From: Lewinellaceae bacterium
Lineage (GTDB): Bacteria > Bacteroidota > Bacteroidia > Chitinophagales > Saprospiraceae
Direction of reading: 5' to 3'
Assembly: GCA_020636355.1 (NCBI GenBank)
Contig: JACJYB010000005.1
Coordinates: forward strand, 1 to 64,000
Length of the DNA: 64,000 bases
How positions within the stretch are numbered: position 1 is the stretch's first letter; each line of letters begins with the position of its first letter. Positions 1 through 9,233 of the stretch are shown here, in pieces. The notes under the pieces were generated by a model. It saw only the letters and a list, made by a program, of their open reading frames with translations, was not told the DNA's origin and made no database searches. The position numbers and the translations under genes are program-made.

Positions 1-57
1 TTCCAATGCGAGGTGTATCACATCTGTTTTCCTATTTTGACTGCCAACAATGCACGA

Positions 58-2886
58 ATGCGTAGTAATCAGTTAGAAATCCTGTTAAGAAAAAATATAC
101 CGGCGGATCGGGTAAAGACCCGCCTGATCGACCGTTACGCTTATGCCAGTGACGCCAGTCATTTCTACCTACTTCCGGAGGCTGTCGTACAACCTGTGAC
201 CATCGAAGAAGTGCGAGGAATTTTTCAGGTCTCCCAGTCATTAAAGATGCCCATGACTTTCCGTGCAGGAGGCACCAGTCTATCAGGTCAGGGCCTCAGC
301 GATGGAATTCTTGTCGACTTGAGCAATCACTGGCGGAAGATCGTTCCAGAGCAGAATGGCAATTTGGTCCGGGTGGAGCCTGGAGCGATCGGAGCTCATG
401 TCAACCGTACGTTACGACCATTCGGACGGAAGATCGGACCGGATCCGGCATCGATCAATGCAGCCATGATGGGTGGGATCCTTTCCAACAACTCCAGTGG
501 AATGTGCTGTGGGGTAATTAATAACTCCTACCATACCCTGCAATCCATGTCCTTTCTGCTGCCCAATGGCCACGCTTACAATACAGAGGTCCAAAGCGAT
601 TATGAGCGCTTTGAGCAGGAGGACTCCGAAATTGCAGAAGGGATCATCCATCTGAAGCAGGGCATCCTGAGCCAACCCGATCTGGTTCACCGAATCCGAA
701 AAAAGTATCAGCAAAAAAACACCGTAGGGTACGGACTAAATGCTTTTCTCGACTTTGAACATCCTCTTGATATTCTGACCCATGTCCTGATCGGAGGGGA
801 AGGAACGCTGGCCTTCATTGCTGAGGCAGTGCTCAGAACCCTGCCCGACCTGCCCCACAAACTGACGGGAATGCTTTATTTTGATCATCCGGCTACGGCC
901 TGTGCTTCCATAACGGAATTAAAAACGACCGGTGCTGAAGCCCTTGAATTTATGGACCGGGCCTCTCTGCGATCGGTAGAAAACATGCCCGGCGTCCCTC
1001 CGTTTCTCAAGGAATTACCGGAAAATGCCTCAGCCATACTTTGTGAGTTCCAGCAAAACACGCCTGCTGCCCTGAAGGATCAGTATCAAGCTGCTGAACC
1101 GCTGTTTGCCCAGCTACCCTTGATCATGACTCCACAATTCACCAGTGATCCTGCCGAGCAGGCCCTCCTCTGGAAGATACGCAAAGGCATGTATCCTTCC
1201 GTGGCAGGAATGCGTGCCAAAGGGACTTCGGCACTACTCGAAGACATTACTTTTCCAGTAGAACGTCTGGGGGATGCAGTGATCGACATCCAGGCTCTTT
1301 TTAAAAAGCACGGTTACGAACAAGGTATCATTTTCGGCCATGCCAAAGACGGCAACCTGCATTTCGTGGTTTCACAGTCGTTTGCGACCGAAAAAGATAT
1401 CGCGGATTACGAACGATTCAACGATGATCTGTTCAACATGGTTTTGCAGAAATACGATGGATCGCTCAAAGGAGAACACAGCTCCGGGAGAGCAGTCACC
1501 GCCTACATCCCCAAAGAATGGGGTCCCGAGGCGTATGCCATCATGCAAAAACTCAAACAATTAATCGACCCGGATCACCTGCTAAACCCTGGAATCGTTG
1601 TTTCCGATGACCCACTTACGCATATCCATAACCTGAAAGTGATGCCGGTCGTAGAAGCTGAGGTCGACCGGTGCATCGAATGTGGATTCTGCGAAAACGT
1701 ATGCCCTAGCCGGGATTTGACGCTGACACCAAGACGGCGTATCGGCATCCGGAGAGCCATCAAACGGGCAGAAATGACCGGAGAATATAGTCATGCAAAA
1801 GCATTACGCAAAGCTTTCCAATACGATGGCCTGGATACCTGTGCTGTTGATGGTCTGTGCGCAACTCAATGCCCGGTGGACATCAACACCGGAGATCTGG
1901 TCAAAAAACTGCGGAAGGAGAATCACTCTCCCTTTCAGAATGCGGTAGCCCGCTGGATCGCCAATCATTTCCAGATCGCCGAAAGTACCGCGCGTGTGGC
2001 GCTTAGAAGTGGTCAACGCATCAATAAAATGCTCGGACAAAGTCAGATGCAGCGCACAACAAATTGGCTGCGTAAAATGAGATTGCCAATTCCCCAATGG
2101 ACCCCACCACTCAATTTCTTGCGGGTTCCGAACCCGAAGCAGGATTTAAAAGGTCATCACGCTCCAGCCGGACAGATGAAAGTATGCTACTTTTCCTCTT
2201 GCATTACCCGGATGATGGATGGGGACTTACTGGATCACCTGAAATCTGTCTTGCATAAGGCAAAAATAGACCTGCATCTTCCCGATCCGCTCAGTGGCAC
2301 CTGCTGTGGTCAGATCTTCTCATCCAAAGGATATCAATCGGCTTATGAAGCCATGGTCAACAGGACGATTCCCTTGTTATATGAAGCAAGTAATCAGGGA
2401 GCTTTGCCGGTTATCTTGGACGTTACCAGTTGTACCCAGACCATCAAAAGTTGTCGTCATTATCTGAAAGAAGAAAACCAGGTAAAATTCGATCAATTGA
2501 AAATCCTGGATATCATAGAATTTATAGCCGAAGGGGTTTTACCGCGTTTGAACATTACCAATCCCAAAGATCACATTGTGATGCATCCTGTGTGTTCTGC
2601 CGTAAAAATGGGTCTGGTTTCCAAGCTACAGGACATCGGGAATGCTTGCGCTGAAACATGCATCATCCCATCTTCAGCCAGTTGTTGTGGAATGGCAGGT
2701 GACCGTGGATTTTTAGTCCCGGAACTTACGTCAGCTGCAACCACCAGCGAAGCTGCAGAAGTCCAATGCCTGGATGAAATCAGCGGATATTATTCGACCT
2801 CAAAAACCTGTGAGATGGCCATGACCGATGCCGTTGGCAAAAATTATACCTCAATCATCAAACTATTGGATGAGGTGTCCCAATAA
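58..2886 (+). CDS. FAD-linked oxidase / Fe-S 2-hydroxyacid dehydrogenase (glycolate, D-lactate or D-2-hydroxyglutarate type)
   Basis: A 942-residue flavoprotein expected to oxidise a 2-hydroxyacid and pass electrons through Fe-S clusters to the respiratory chain. An FAD_binding_4 domain with the loop RAGGTSLSGQ lies at about residues 35-230, followed by the FAD-oxidase C-terminal domain to about 520. Two ferredoxin-like Cys clusters follow, CIECGFCENVCP near 539 and CAVDGLCATQCP near 595. Two CCG-type domains (GTCCGQ, ASCCGM) complete the chain. This is the one-polypeptide architecture of YdiJ and large D-lactate dehydrogenases. I chose ATG 58; an in-frame GTG at 13 adds 15 residues that look non-coding. 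An aminotransferase acting on glyoxylate follows after 43 bases, which favours glycolate as substrate, but this is inference. The family is certain, the substrate is not. Confidence 0.9.
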   Translation: MRSNQLEILLRKNIPADRVKTRLIDRYAYASDASHFYLLPEAVVQPVTIEEVRGIFQVSQSLKMPMTFRAGGTSLSGQGLSDGILVDLSNHWRKIVPEQNGNLVRVEPGAIGAHVNRTLRPFGRKIGPDPASINAAMMGGILSNNSSGMCCGVINNSYHTLQSMSFLLPNGHAYNTEVQSDYERFEQEDSEIAEGIIHLKQGILSQPDLVHRIRKKYQQKNTVGYGLNAFLDFEHPLDILTHVLIGGEGTLAFIAEAVLRTLPDLPHKLTGMLYFDHPATACASITELKTTGAEALEFMDRASLRSVENMPGVPPFLKELPENASAILCEFQQNTPAALKDQYQAAEPLFAQLPLIMTPQFTSDPAEQALLWKIRKGMYPSVAGMRAKGTSALLEDITFPVERLGDAVIDIQALFKKHGYEQGIIFGHAKDGNLHFVVSQSFATEKDIADYERFNDDLFNMVLQKYDGSLKGEHSSGRAVTAYIPKEWGPEAYAIMQKLKQLIDPDHLLNPGIVVSDDPLTHIHNLKVMPVVEAEVDRCIECGFCENVCPSRDLTLTPRRRIGIRRAIKRAEMTGEYSHAKALRKAFQYDGLDTCAVDGLCATQCPVDINTGDLVKKLRKENHSPFQNAVARWIANHFQIAESTARVALRSGQRINKMLGQSQMQRTTNWLRKMRLPIPQWTPPLNFLRVPNPKQDLKGHHAPAGQMKVCYFSSCITRMMDGDLLDHLKSVLHKAKIDLHLPDPLSGTCCGQIFSSKGYQSAYEAMVNRTIPLLYEASNQGALPVILDVTSCTQTIKSCRHYLKEENQVKFDQLKILDIIEFIAEGVLPRLNITNPKDHIVMHPVCSAVKMGLVSKLQDIGNACAETCIIPSSASCCGMAGDRGFLVPELTSAATTSEAAEVQCLDEISGYYSTSKTCEMAMTDAVGKNYTSIIKLLDEVSQ

Positions 2887-2929
2887 TCACCTGGCGATCC
2901 TTAATTTGTGCTGCTAAGCCAGCATTAAC

Positions 2930-4042
2930 ATGTCAACAACTTTTAATCCTCCTACCCGTGTGCTAATGGGTCCCGGACCATCCGACGCCCATCCGCGGGT
3001 ATTGCAAGCCATGGCCCGGCCACTGATTGGCCACCTGGACCCTGAATTCATCCGGCTCATGGATGAAGTCAAACAAATGATCCAGGATACGCTCTACACC
3101 AGCAACCATTTGACCTTCGTCGTCTCTGCCCCGGGCAGTGCAGGAATGGAAACCTGCCTGGTCAATCTCCTGGAACCAGGCGATGAATGCATTATTTGCA
3201 TCAATGGCGTGTTTGGCACCAGGATGGCCGATATTGCATCCCGCTGCGGAGCTACCGTTCACAAAATAGAAACCGAGTGGGGAAAAATAACCGAACCCGA
3301 CCAGGTGCGGGCGGCACTGAAGGTCTGCCCGAAACCCAAGTTGCTTGCTCTGGTCCATGCGGAAACATCCACCGGAGCCTTACAACCCATCCGGGAAATC
3401 AGTGATCTCGTGCACGAAGCTGGATCCTTACTGGTGGTTGACGCTGTCACTTCCTACGGTGGCGTACGCCTGCATATGGATGAATGGGGTATCGATGCGC
3501 TGTATTCCGGGTCTCAAAAATGTCTTAGCGCACCTCCCGGTCTGTCTCCGGTAAGCTTCTCCCCGGCAGCAGTCAAGGCATTAGAAAACCGCAAAACGAA
3601 AGTACAATCGTGGTTTTTGGACCTGACGATGGTGAAGAATTACTGGGAAGGATCGCGGCGCGCCTACCACCATACCGCTCCTGTATCCGCCATTTATGCC
3701 TTGCATGAAGCTCTGGCTCTGGTGATCGAAGAGGGCATTGAACACCGTTGGGACCGCCATCACGAGGTCCATTTGCTGCTTAAAGGCCAGTTAGAGTCCT
3801 TAGGGTTCCGGTATTTGGTGGAGGAAGATTACCGGCTTCCGAATCTAAATTCAGTTTTTCTTCCGGAAGGCGTGGATGAAGCCGTACTCCGGCAGCGTTT
3901 GCTCCATGAATATAATATTGAGGTAGGAGGCGGACTCGGTGCATTTGCAGGCAAAATCTGGCGCATTGGACTGATGGGCGAAAGTTGCACGCCAAATCAT
4001 GTGCATATGCTTACCGGTGCCCTGCGGGCGCTTTTACCCTAA
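2930..4042 (+). CDS. Alanine/serine-glyoxylate aminotransferase family protein
   Basis: A PLP-dependent class V aminotransferase of 370 residues, the usual family length. It should transfer an amino group from alanine or serine to glyoxylate, giving glycine. The N-terminus carries the family start RVLMGPGPSDAHPRVLQAM. The PLP lysine is Lys197 in GSQKCLSAPPG, and the preceding VVDAVTSYGG holds the Asp that contacts the cofactor pyridine nitrogen. It is cytosolic, with no signal peptide. It lies 43 bases behind the FAD/Fe-S 2-hydroxyacid dehydrogenase and is probably co-transcribed, suggesting a glycolate to glyoxylate to glycine route. A phosphoserine-type or purine-catabolic role (ureidoglycine-glyoxylate) is possible but nothing nearby supports it. 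Confidence 0.9.
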   Translation: MSTTFNPPTRVLMGPGPSDAHPRVLQAMARPLIGHLDPEFIRLMDEVKQMIQDTLYTSNHLTFVVSAPGSAGMETCLVNLLEPGDECIICINGVFGTRMADIASRCGATVHKIETEWGKITEPDQVRAALKVCPKPKLLALVHAETSTGALQPIREISDLVHEAGSLLVVDAVTSYGGVRLHMDEWGIDALYSGSQKCLSAPPGLSPVSFSPAAVKALENRKTKVQSWFLDLTMVKNYWEGSRRAYHHTAPVSAIYALHEALALVIEEGIEHRWDRHHEVHLLLKGQLESLGFRYLVEEDYRLPNLNSVFLPEGVDEAVLRQRLLHEYNIEVGGGLGAFAGKIWRIGLMGESCTPNHVHMLTGALRALLP

Positions 4043-4090
4043 GCAATTGCCAACCATTAACCTGGCTTCCGACAGCCCGAATATTTAGAA

Positions 4091-5170
4091 TTAACCGGCT
4101 GGTTCACTTTCTGAAGAAGACTGAGTCTTCATACGTTCGCTTGCCTTGCGCTCAATGCTTCTCCAGGCAGTTACAAATCCCATGGCCTTACGCATTTCAT
4201 ACAGGGTCTTCTGGACTTCTTGGCGAACTTTTCGGGTACCAGTATAAATGACTTCATCAACAAACCCTTTCTGATTTTCGTAATGGGCTCTGCGTTCACG
4301 GATCGGGTCAAGAAATGCATTCAAGGCTTTTGCCAGTTTTTCTTTCACCTCAACATCACCGACAGTACCCTTTTGATACCGAGTTTTAAGGTCCGTGATT
4401 TCCTTCTGGTCCGGATTAAAAATATCATGGTAAATGAACACCGGATTGCCCTCTACCCTACCTGGAATATCGGCCCGGATCCGATTTGGATCGGTAAACA
4501 TGCCCATGACCTTCTTATCGACCATTTTGGGGTCATCCGATAGATAGATGGTATTATCCAGTGATTTGCTCATTTTGGCACCGCCGTCGGTACCTACCAG
4601 CGTAGGCACATCACCAACCAGTACTTCAGGAATGGGAAATACTTCTCCATAGAGGTGATTGAAGCGGCGGGCAATCTCCCGGGTAATCTCCACGTGAGCC
4701 GCATTATCTTTTCCAACCGGGACCAACTCCCCTTTTACGCATAAGATGTCGGCTGATTGCAGAACCGGGTAACCCAACAAACCGTAGGGCATTTCCGATT
4801 TGCCGGTATCCCGGGCCATATCTTTTAAACTGGGTATGCGTTCGAGGCGGGGTACGGTGACCAGATTCTGAAAGAGCGTATTCATTTCAGCCACTTCGGG
4901 GATCGCCGACTGCAGATAGAAAGTTGCCAGATCCGGGTCTATACCTGCAGCAATATTATCCAGTACCAGGTGCCGTGCGTTTTCAGCGGTTTTCTGAATG
5001 TCTTCCTTGCCATTTTTGGTGGTCAGCATGTGCAGGTCGGCAATGATAAAAAAACACTCATAGGTGCGGTGTAATTTGACACGATTCTGCAGCGTGCCGA
5101 CATAATGCCCCAAATGCAATTTCCCGGTTGGGCGGTCACCGGTCAGGATCCTTTTCTTAGCATGTTCCAT
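4091..5170 (-). CDS. trpS: Tryptophanyl-tRNA synthetase
   Basis: A class I aminoacyl-tRNA synthetase of 359 residues that charges tRNA-Trp. The HIGH-type signature is HLGH at residues 19-22 (TGKLHLGHYVG), and the KMSKS loop is at 199-203 (GGAKMSKSLDNT). The chain also shows the TrpRS-typical LLGYPVLQSADIL and VPVGKDNAAHVEITREIARRFN. I start at ATG 5170 because this gives MEHAKKRILTGDRPTGKLHLG; the ten residues available upstream do not resemble the family. The C-terminus has a charged extension of about 20 residues. It is an isolated housekeeping gene, convergent with the aminotransferase and downstream of a GH3 gene on the same strand. Confidence 0.97.
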   Translation of the reverse strand: MEHAKKRILTGDRPTGKLHLGHYVGTLQNRVKLHRTYECFFIIADLHMLTTKNGKEDIQKTAENARHLVLDNIAAGIDPDLATFYLQSAIPEVAEMNTLFQNLVTVPRLERIPSLKDMARDTGKSEMPYGLLGYPVLQSADILCVKGELVPVGKDNAAHVEITREIARRFNHLYGEVFPIPEVLVGDVPTLVGTDGGAKMSKSLDNTIYLSDDPKMVDKKVMGMFTDPNRIRADIPGRVEGNPVFIYHDIFNPDQKEITDLKTRYQKGTVGDVEVKEKLAKALNAFLDPIRERRAHYENQKGFVDEVIYTGTRKVRQEVQKTLYEMRKAMGFVTAWRSIERKASERMKTQSSSESEPAG

Positions 5171-5260
5171 CCGGCAAAAGTAAAGAAATTCCTCCCCCAT
5201 CCCATCTTTAATGCCCCTGCCGTATCAACCTATAGTTATGCAGCCTTGAGGTCTTTGGGA

Positions 5261-5302
5261 TTCCTTTTCTCTTTCTCCTTTCTCCTTTCTCCTTTTCCCT
5301 TT
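5261..5302. repeat. Homopyrimidine tract with three TTTCTCC heptamers
   Basis: Forty-two consecutive C/T bases on the plus strand. Three perfect tandem TTTCTCC units occupy 5272-5292. The tract lies between the stop of the GH3 gene and the start of trpS, so it reads as GGAGAAA repeats in minus-strand RNA about 100 bases ahead of trpS. It could vary in copy number by slippage. No function is evident. Confidence 0.8.
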
Positions 5303-5325
5303 ATCCCCTCAGCCCCATTCTAAGC

Positions 5326-7512
5326 TCATTCCACCTTCAGGGTCGCTTCCTGCCATCCGGGCATACCCAACTCACGTGATCTCTGGGTCGGCAGACATCC
5401 CCCGGCATAGATTTTAAAATCACCCGGTTCGACCATCTGACTTCCGTCATTTAGAACCAGGGCAAGTTGTTTTGGCCCGATTGCAAACTGAACAGTTGTT
5501 TCCTCTCCAGGCCGGAGATGAATGCGCTTGACACCTTTTAATGAAAATAATGGCGTCGGAGATGACCCCTTAACATCGTGAATGTAAAGCTGAACGACCT
5601 CATCTGCTGGATAAGCGCCGCTATTCTTTACGGTTACAGAGGCAACTGTAGAACCATCAGGAGTTATCTCCGAAGCGGACAACTTTAGGTTATTGTATTC
5701 AAAAGTCGTGTAACTTAATCCAAAGCCAAATGGATATAACGGCTCAGCTTCCATATAGCGGTAAGTCCTCCCTGCCATGTTATAGTCTTCATAAGGAGGC
5801 AGTTGATCGAGGCTCTTAGGAAAAGTCACCGGTAGTCTTCCGGAAGGTGAAACCTTTCCAAAAAGAATGTCCGCAACGGCATGTCCCCCTTCCTCTCCAG
5901 GGTACCAGGCCATAATGACAGCGTCCGCAATCTCTTGTACTTCTGAAAGATTTAGCGGGCATCCTCCGGTAATAATGGCGATCACCGGCTTGTTATGTCC
6001 CTGTTTAAGCTTACGAAGAAATTCAATCTGGTGGGGAGGAATGATGTACTCGAGCATGTCTCCCGCATGGTCGGATGCAATGGCAGCCCCTTCCTCTCCT
6101 TCCAGAGCTCCGGTTATCCCCAAAACTGCAAAATTGGCATCACTGCCCGCAGCATTGCCGGTCGTCCAGTCAGCCGGATTGGTATTCGGGCGATCCAGTA
6201 GAATCCCTGTCCGGTATTGCAACTGGCTTCCCGGTGCAATGGCGGCAGAAATCCCTTCCAGAAAAGTGACCATTTCCGGATTGACGCCATAATAATTACC
6301 GATTAAAGCATCTACATTCGCGGCATTGGGTCCTGTGATGAAATACTTTGGCAAATCGTTTCTCAGTGGTAATACGCCGTTATTTTTAAGGAGAACAATC
6401 CCTTTCTCGGCTGTTTCGAGCGCCAATGCCCGATGTGCCGAGCTATTGATGACCTCCGGACCAATCTGGGCATAAGGATTATTTTCATCGGTGTCAAACA
6501 TGCCTAATTTAAAGCGGGTTACCATCAGGTGACTGAGTGCCTGATCGATTTCGGTCTCAGTAATTAACCCGCGTTTGACCGCATCAACGAGCGACCCGTA
6601 GGAATTACCGCAGTTCAAAACGACTCCATTTCGAACGGCTTCTGCGGAGGCTTCAGCGGCATCTGCGGAAAAATGATGTCCGGAACGGCTATAAAAATCG
6701 GCGATAGCCCAGCAATCACTCAGGATATGGCCTTTGAAACCCCACGACTGAACCAGGATATCCTGTAACAACCGGTGATTGGCGCAACAAGGTTCGCCAT
6801 CGGTAGCATTATATGCACACATAACTGCCTCCACGCCGGCATTAACGAGACTATGAAAAGCCGGGAGATACGTTTCGTTGAGGTCTTTTTCAGAAACTAC
6901 CGCATCGAACTCATGTCTTAATTTCTCCGGTCCACTATGAACCACAAAATGTTTGGCACATGCCGCTGTCTTAAGGTATTGCGGATCATCTCCCTGCATT
7001 CCTCGGACAAAAGCAGCTCCAAGCTGACCGGTGAGGAAAGGATCTTCGCCATAGGTCTCTTGTCCTCGTCCCCAACGGGGATCTCTGAAAATGTTTACAT
7101 TGGGAGACCAGAAGGTCAATCCTCCATATTGTTCATGATACCCCTGCTTTATCGCCGCATGATACATCGCACGTGCTTCATCGGAAATGGCATCAGCTAC
7201 CCGGTAAATCAAACCAGGATCGAATGTTGCACCCAGACCGATCGCCTGTGGAAATACGGTTGCAGTACCAGAGCGCGCGATCCCATGGAGGGCTTCATTC
7301 CACCAATTGTAGGCAGGCAATCCCAACCGCTGAATGGCTGGCGCTGAATGCATCATTTGATCGGCCTTTTCTTCCAGGGTCATTCGACTGACCAAATCCG
7401 CAGCGCGGCGTTCATAACTCAGCCTGGTGTCCAAATAATCCGGGGACTGTGCCATGCACCAGCTTCCCAGAACCATTACTATTAATGCAGGTAAAATTTT
7501 CTTAAGCTTCAT
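5326..7512 (-). CDS. Glycoside hydrolase family 3 beta-glucosidase / beta-xylosidase, exported
   Basis: A 728-residue GH3 enzyme that removes terminal beta-linked glucose or xylose from oligosaccharides, probably in the periplasm. A signal peptide runs to about residue 22 (GSWCMAQ). The N-terminal barrel has RGQETYGEDP at about 149 and Lys187-His188 in AKHFVVHSG. The catalytic nucleophile is Asp266 in GHILSDCWAI. The second GH3 domain (LLKNNGVLPL, PGEEGG, GRLPVTFP) and a C-terminal fibronectin-III-like domain (LYPFGFGLSYTTF) follow. The start at ATG 7512 is set by the signal peptide; the 33 residues upstream are implausible. The overall look is that of xylosidase-like GH3 members, but the sugar preference is uncertain. 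The upstream gap to the divergent cytochrome gene holds a GGTGA-N6-TCACC palindrome. Confidence 0.93.
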   Translation of the reverse strand: MKLKKILPALIVMVLGSWCMAQSPDYLDTRLSYERRAADLVSRMTLEEKADQMMHSAPAIQRLGLPAYNWWNEALHGIARSGTATVFPQAIGLGATFDPGLIYRVADAISDEARAMYHAAIKQGYHEQYGGLTFWSPNVNIFRDPRWGRGQETYGEDPFLTGQLGAAFVRGMQGDDPQYLKTAACAKHFVVHSGPEKLRHEFDAVVSEKDLNETYLPAFHSLVNAGVEAVMCAYNATDGEPCCANHRLLQDILVQSWGFKGHILSDCWAIADFYSRSGHHFSADAAEASAEAVRNGVVLNCGNSYGSLVDAVKRGLITETEIDQALSHLMVTRFKLGMFDTDENNPYAQIGPEVINSSAHRALALETAEKGIVLLKNNGVLPLRNDLPKYFITGPNAANVDALIGNYYGVNPEMVTFLEGISAAIAPGSQLQYRTGILLDRPNTNPADWTTGNAAGSDANFAVLGITGALEGEEGAAIASDHAGDMLEYIIPPHQIEFLRKLKQGHNKPVIAIITGGCPLNLSEVQEIADAVIMAWYPGEEGGHAVADILFGKVSPSGRLPVTFPKSLDQLPPYEDYNMAGRTYRYMEAEPLYPFGFGLSYTTFEYNNLKLSASEITPDGSTVASVTVKNSGAYPADEVVQLYIHDVKGSSPTPLFSLKGVKRIHLRPGEETTVQFAIGPKQLALVLNDGSQMVEPGDFKIYAGGCLPTQRSRELGMPGWQEATLKVE

Positions 7513-7635
7513 ATCAGGTATTTTAATTGGTGGATCTTCCCCAAATGGTGTTGGAAAGTAAATTATTGATTCAAAAGTGCTTTGAAAAGTTAGCGGGCAC
7601 TTTTTTATCAAAAGAAAACCTGAATCAGCCTCTCC

Positions 7636-7651
7636 GGTGATCTAATTCACC
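7636..7651. promoter_or_regulatory. Palindrome GGTGA-N6-TCACC, possible CRP-type operator
   Basis: A perfect 5+5 inverted repeat with a 6-base spacer (TCTAAT) in the 192-base gap between the divergent GH3 gene and the heme lipoprotein gene. The TGA-N6-TCA geometry is that of CRP-family sites. It is 54 bases upstream of ATG 7705 and 124 upstream of ATG 7512. The function is inferred only from geometry and position. Confidence 0.3.
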
Positions 7652-7704
7652 AATGAAGTCCTGTTACCTACGGTAATTCGCTGTATCAAAAATAGAAGGT
7701 AATT

Positions 7705-8529
7705 ATGATCCCTGCGATACAATCCAGAATGCCCTTATTGATTTTCACCCTATTCTTCCTGGTTCTTGCATGCAACCAGACATCACCTGACAAAGAAGCC
7801 CAATCGACCGCAGCCGAAAACGTAAACCGGTATTGCCTGGTATGCCATACAAGCCAGAACATACCGGAAGAAAATCTGATTGCACCGCCACTGGAAGCCG
7901 TAAAACGTCGCTATCTGACGGAATATCCGGACCGGGATACATTTATACTGCATATGACCTCTTTCTTAATGCATCCGGACCAGGAGAAAGCACTCATGTT
8001 TGGCGCCGTCCGCCGGTTCCAGGTAATGCCAAAGCAACCGGTAGATAGTGCTACGGTTATGCAGATTGCTGCTTTCATTTACAGCAGGGAATTGGACAAA
8101 CCAGATTGGTTTGAAGATCACTACCTGGAAAATCATCCCGAAGGATCAACGGATTTACCTGCATATGGAGAACTATTTTCCCATCTTGATCAATCTATGG
8201 ACCTGCATCTGAATGATGGAGTAAAATGGAACGTAAGTCCAGCTATCAAGGATAAAATTCAAGGGATACAAGCTTATTTGAGCGGTCTGAAATCAGAAAA
8301 CTCCATCGAAGATTACCCCGTATTGTCACAAGCCCTGCGGTCTAAATTGCCAATGCTCCCTAGCGAAGAAGATCCCGCCATCCAAGCTTACGCCAGGTAC
8401 CAGGATATTTTGGAACAAAAGATAGCCTACCTGGAGCAAGCTGACTCTAAAGAGCAGGGTGAGTTTGCATTGTTGGGTATTATCAAACAGGTGTATCTAT
8501 TCGACGCCTATTTTCAAAGTACACAGTAA
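7705..8529 (+). CDS. Putative monoheme c-type cytochrome lipoprotein
   Basis: A 274-residue exported protein that probably carries one covalent heme. The N-terminus is a lipoprotein signal with Cys23 as lipidation site (LVLAC), so it should sit on a membrane facing the periplasm. One CXXCH heme motif occurs at 44-48 (CLVCH). A Met-Pro pair at 108-109 is a plausible axial ligand, as in class I cytochrome c domains. The region after about residue 140 is helical and polar and I do not recognise it. The gene stands alone, divergent from the GH3 gene and convergent with a hypothetical gene. An ATG at 7729 is an alternative start but would shorten the signal peptide. An electron carrier role is likely; its partner is unknown. 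Confidence 0.7.
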   Translation: MIPAIQSRMPLLIFTLFFLVLACNQTSPDKEAQSTAAENVNRYCLVCHTSQNIPEENLIAPPLEAVKRRYLTEYPDRDTFILHMTSFLMHPDQEKALMFGAVRRFQVMPKQPVDSATVMQIAAFIYSRELDKPDWFEDHYLENHPEGSTDLPAYGELFSHLDQSMDLHLNDGVKWNVSPAIKDKIQGIQAYLSGLKSENSIEDYPVLSQALRSKLPMLPSEEDPAIQAYARYQDILEQKIAYLEQADSKEQGEFALLGIIKQVYLFDAYFQSTQ

Positions 8530-8545
8530 CATTTAGCATTAATAT

Positions 8546-8559
8546 ATAGGATATCCTAT
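8546..8559. repeat. Perfect 14-bp palindrome between convergent genes
   Basis: The palindrome ATAGGATATCCTAT fills most of the 33-base space between two convergent genes. There is no T-run, so it is a poor rho-independent terminator. It may be a protein site or chance AT-rich symmetry. Confidence 0.4.
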
Positions 8560-8562
8560 TTG

Positions 8563-9183
8563 TTAATCACAATACCTGGCAACTAAGTCACTTTTATCAT
8601 CAATATATCCGAGGTATCTTCTGAGATCAGCTATTTGCTTTGGGCATAATGTCACCGGAGGCAGATCATCAATATCAGGTGGAGGTGTTGGAGCCCACAA
8701 AAAACCACTGGAGTGGTGTCGATAACTGTATAAAGAAGGATCAAGTTGGGCTATGCAATCAGTGTACATTTGTATCCATCGCGGCAGGCCCTCCAGTAGG
8801 CTATACAGGTCACTCTTAGCTTTTTTACATCTTGAGCTTTCTTCCGGTGGTGCCGGCCTGTTTCTTGAAATAATTGAGGAAATCACATAGGCGTATATAT
8901 CACTTTTTTCAACTTCAAACCATTCCGGCACCCTTTGGGACCTATATGTTTGAACAATTTTATTGATGACTTCCTGAATCAACAAGCCAGAAACCGATGA
9001 TCGATATTTTGCGGGAATGGTTCTACAAATATTTTGTGTAACACTTGTTACCGGCGTTCCGTTTCCGGCAAGTAGCAGGGCAGAAATATCGGTGGCCATA
9101 GAAAAATTGGGCACTTCCTGAGCTATTGAAACGAAATGGGGAATTACAATAAAAAATAGTAGGTTAAAAATGTATGATTTCAT
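8563..9183 (-). CDS. Hypothetical exported protein
   Basis: A 206-residue protein I do not recognise. ATG 9183 gives a clear N-terminal signal peptide (MKSYIFNLLFFIVIPHFVSIAQ), so it is probably periplasmic or secreted. The mature part has six cysteines (CRTIP, CKKAK, DCIAQ, LCPKQ, RYCD and others absent before residue 70) and a proline-rich PAPPEE / PTPPPDIDDLPP stretch in the second half. The composition, with many Ser, Ile and Tyr, is more AT-biased in codons than the neighbouring glycan genes, hinting at recent acquisition or low expression. It is divergent from mannonate dehydratase. No function can be proposed. Confidence 0.6.
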   Translation of the reverse strand: MKSYIFNLLFFIVIPHFVSIAQEVPNFSMATDISALLLAGNGTPVTSVTQNICRTIPAKYRSSVSGLLIQEVINKIVQTYRSQRVPEWFEVEKSDIYAYVISSIISRNRPAPPEESSRCKKAKSDLYSLLEGLPRWIQMYTDCIAQLDPSLYSYRHHSSGFLWAPTPPPDIDDLPPVTLCPKQIADLRRYLGYIDDKSDLVARYCD

Positions 9184-9233
9184 GACATTTAAAATTGAAT
9201 TCACACAAAATAAAAGCACTAAAACCTATAACT

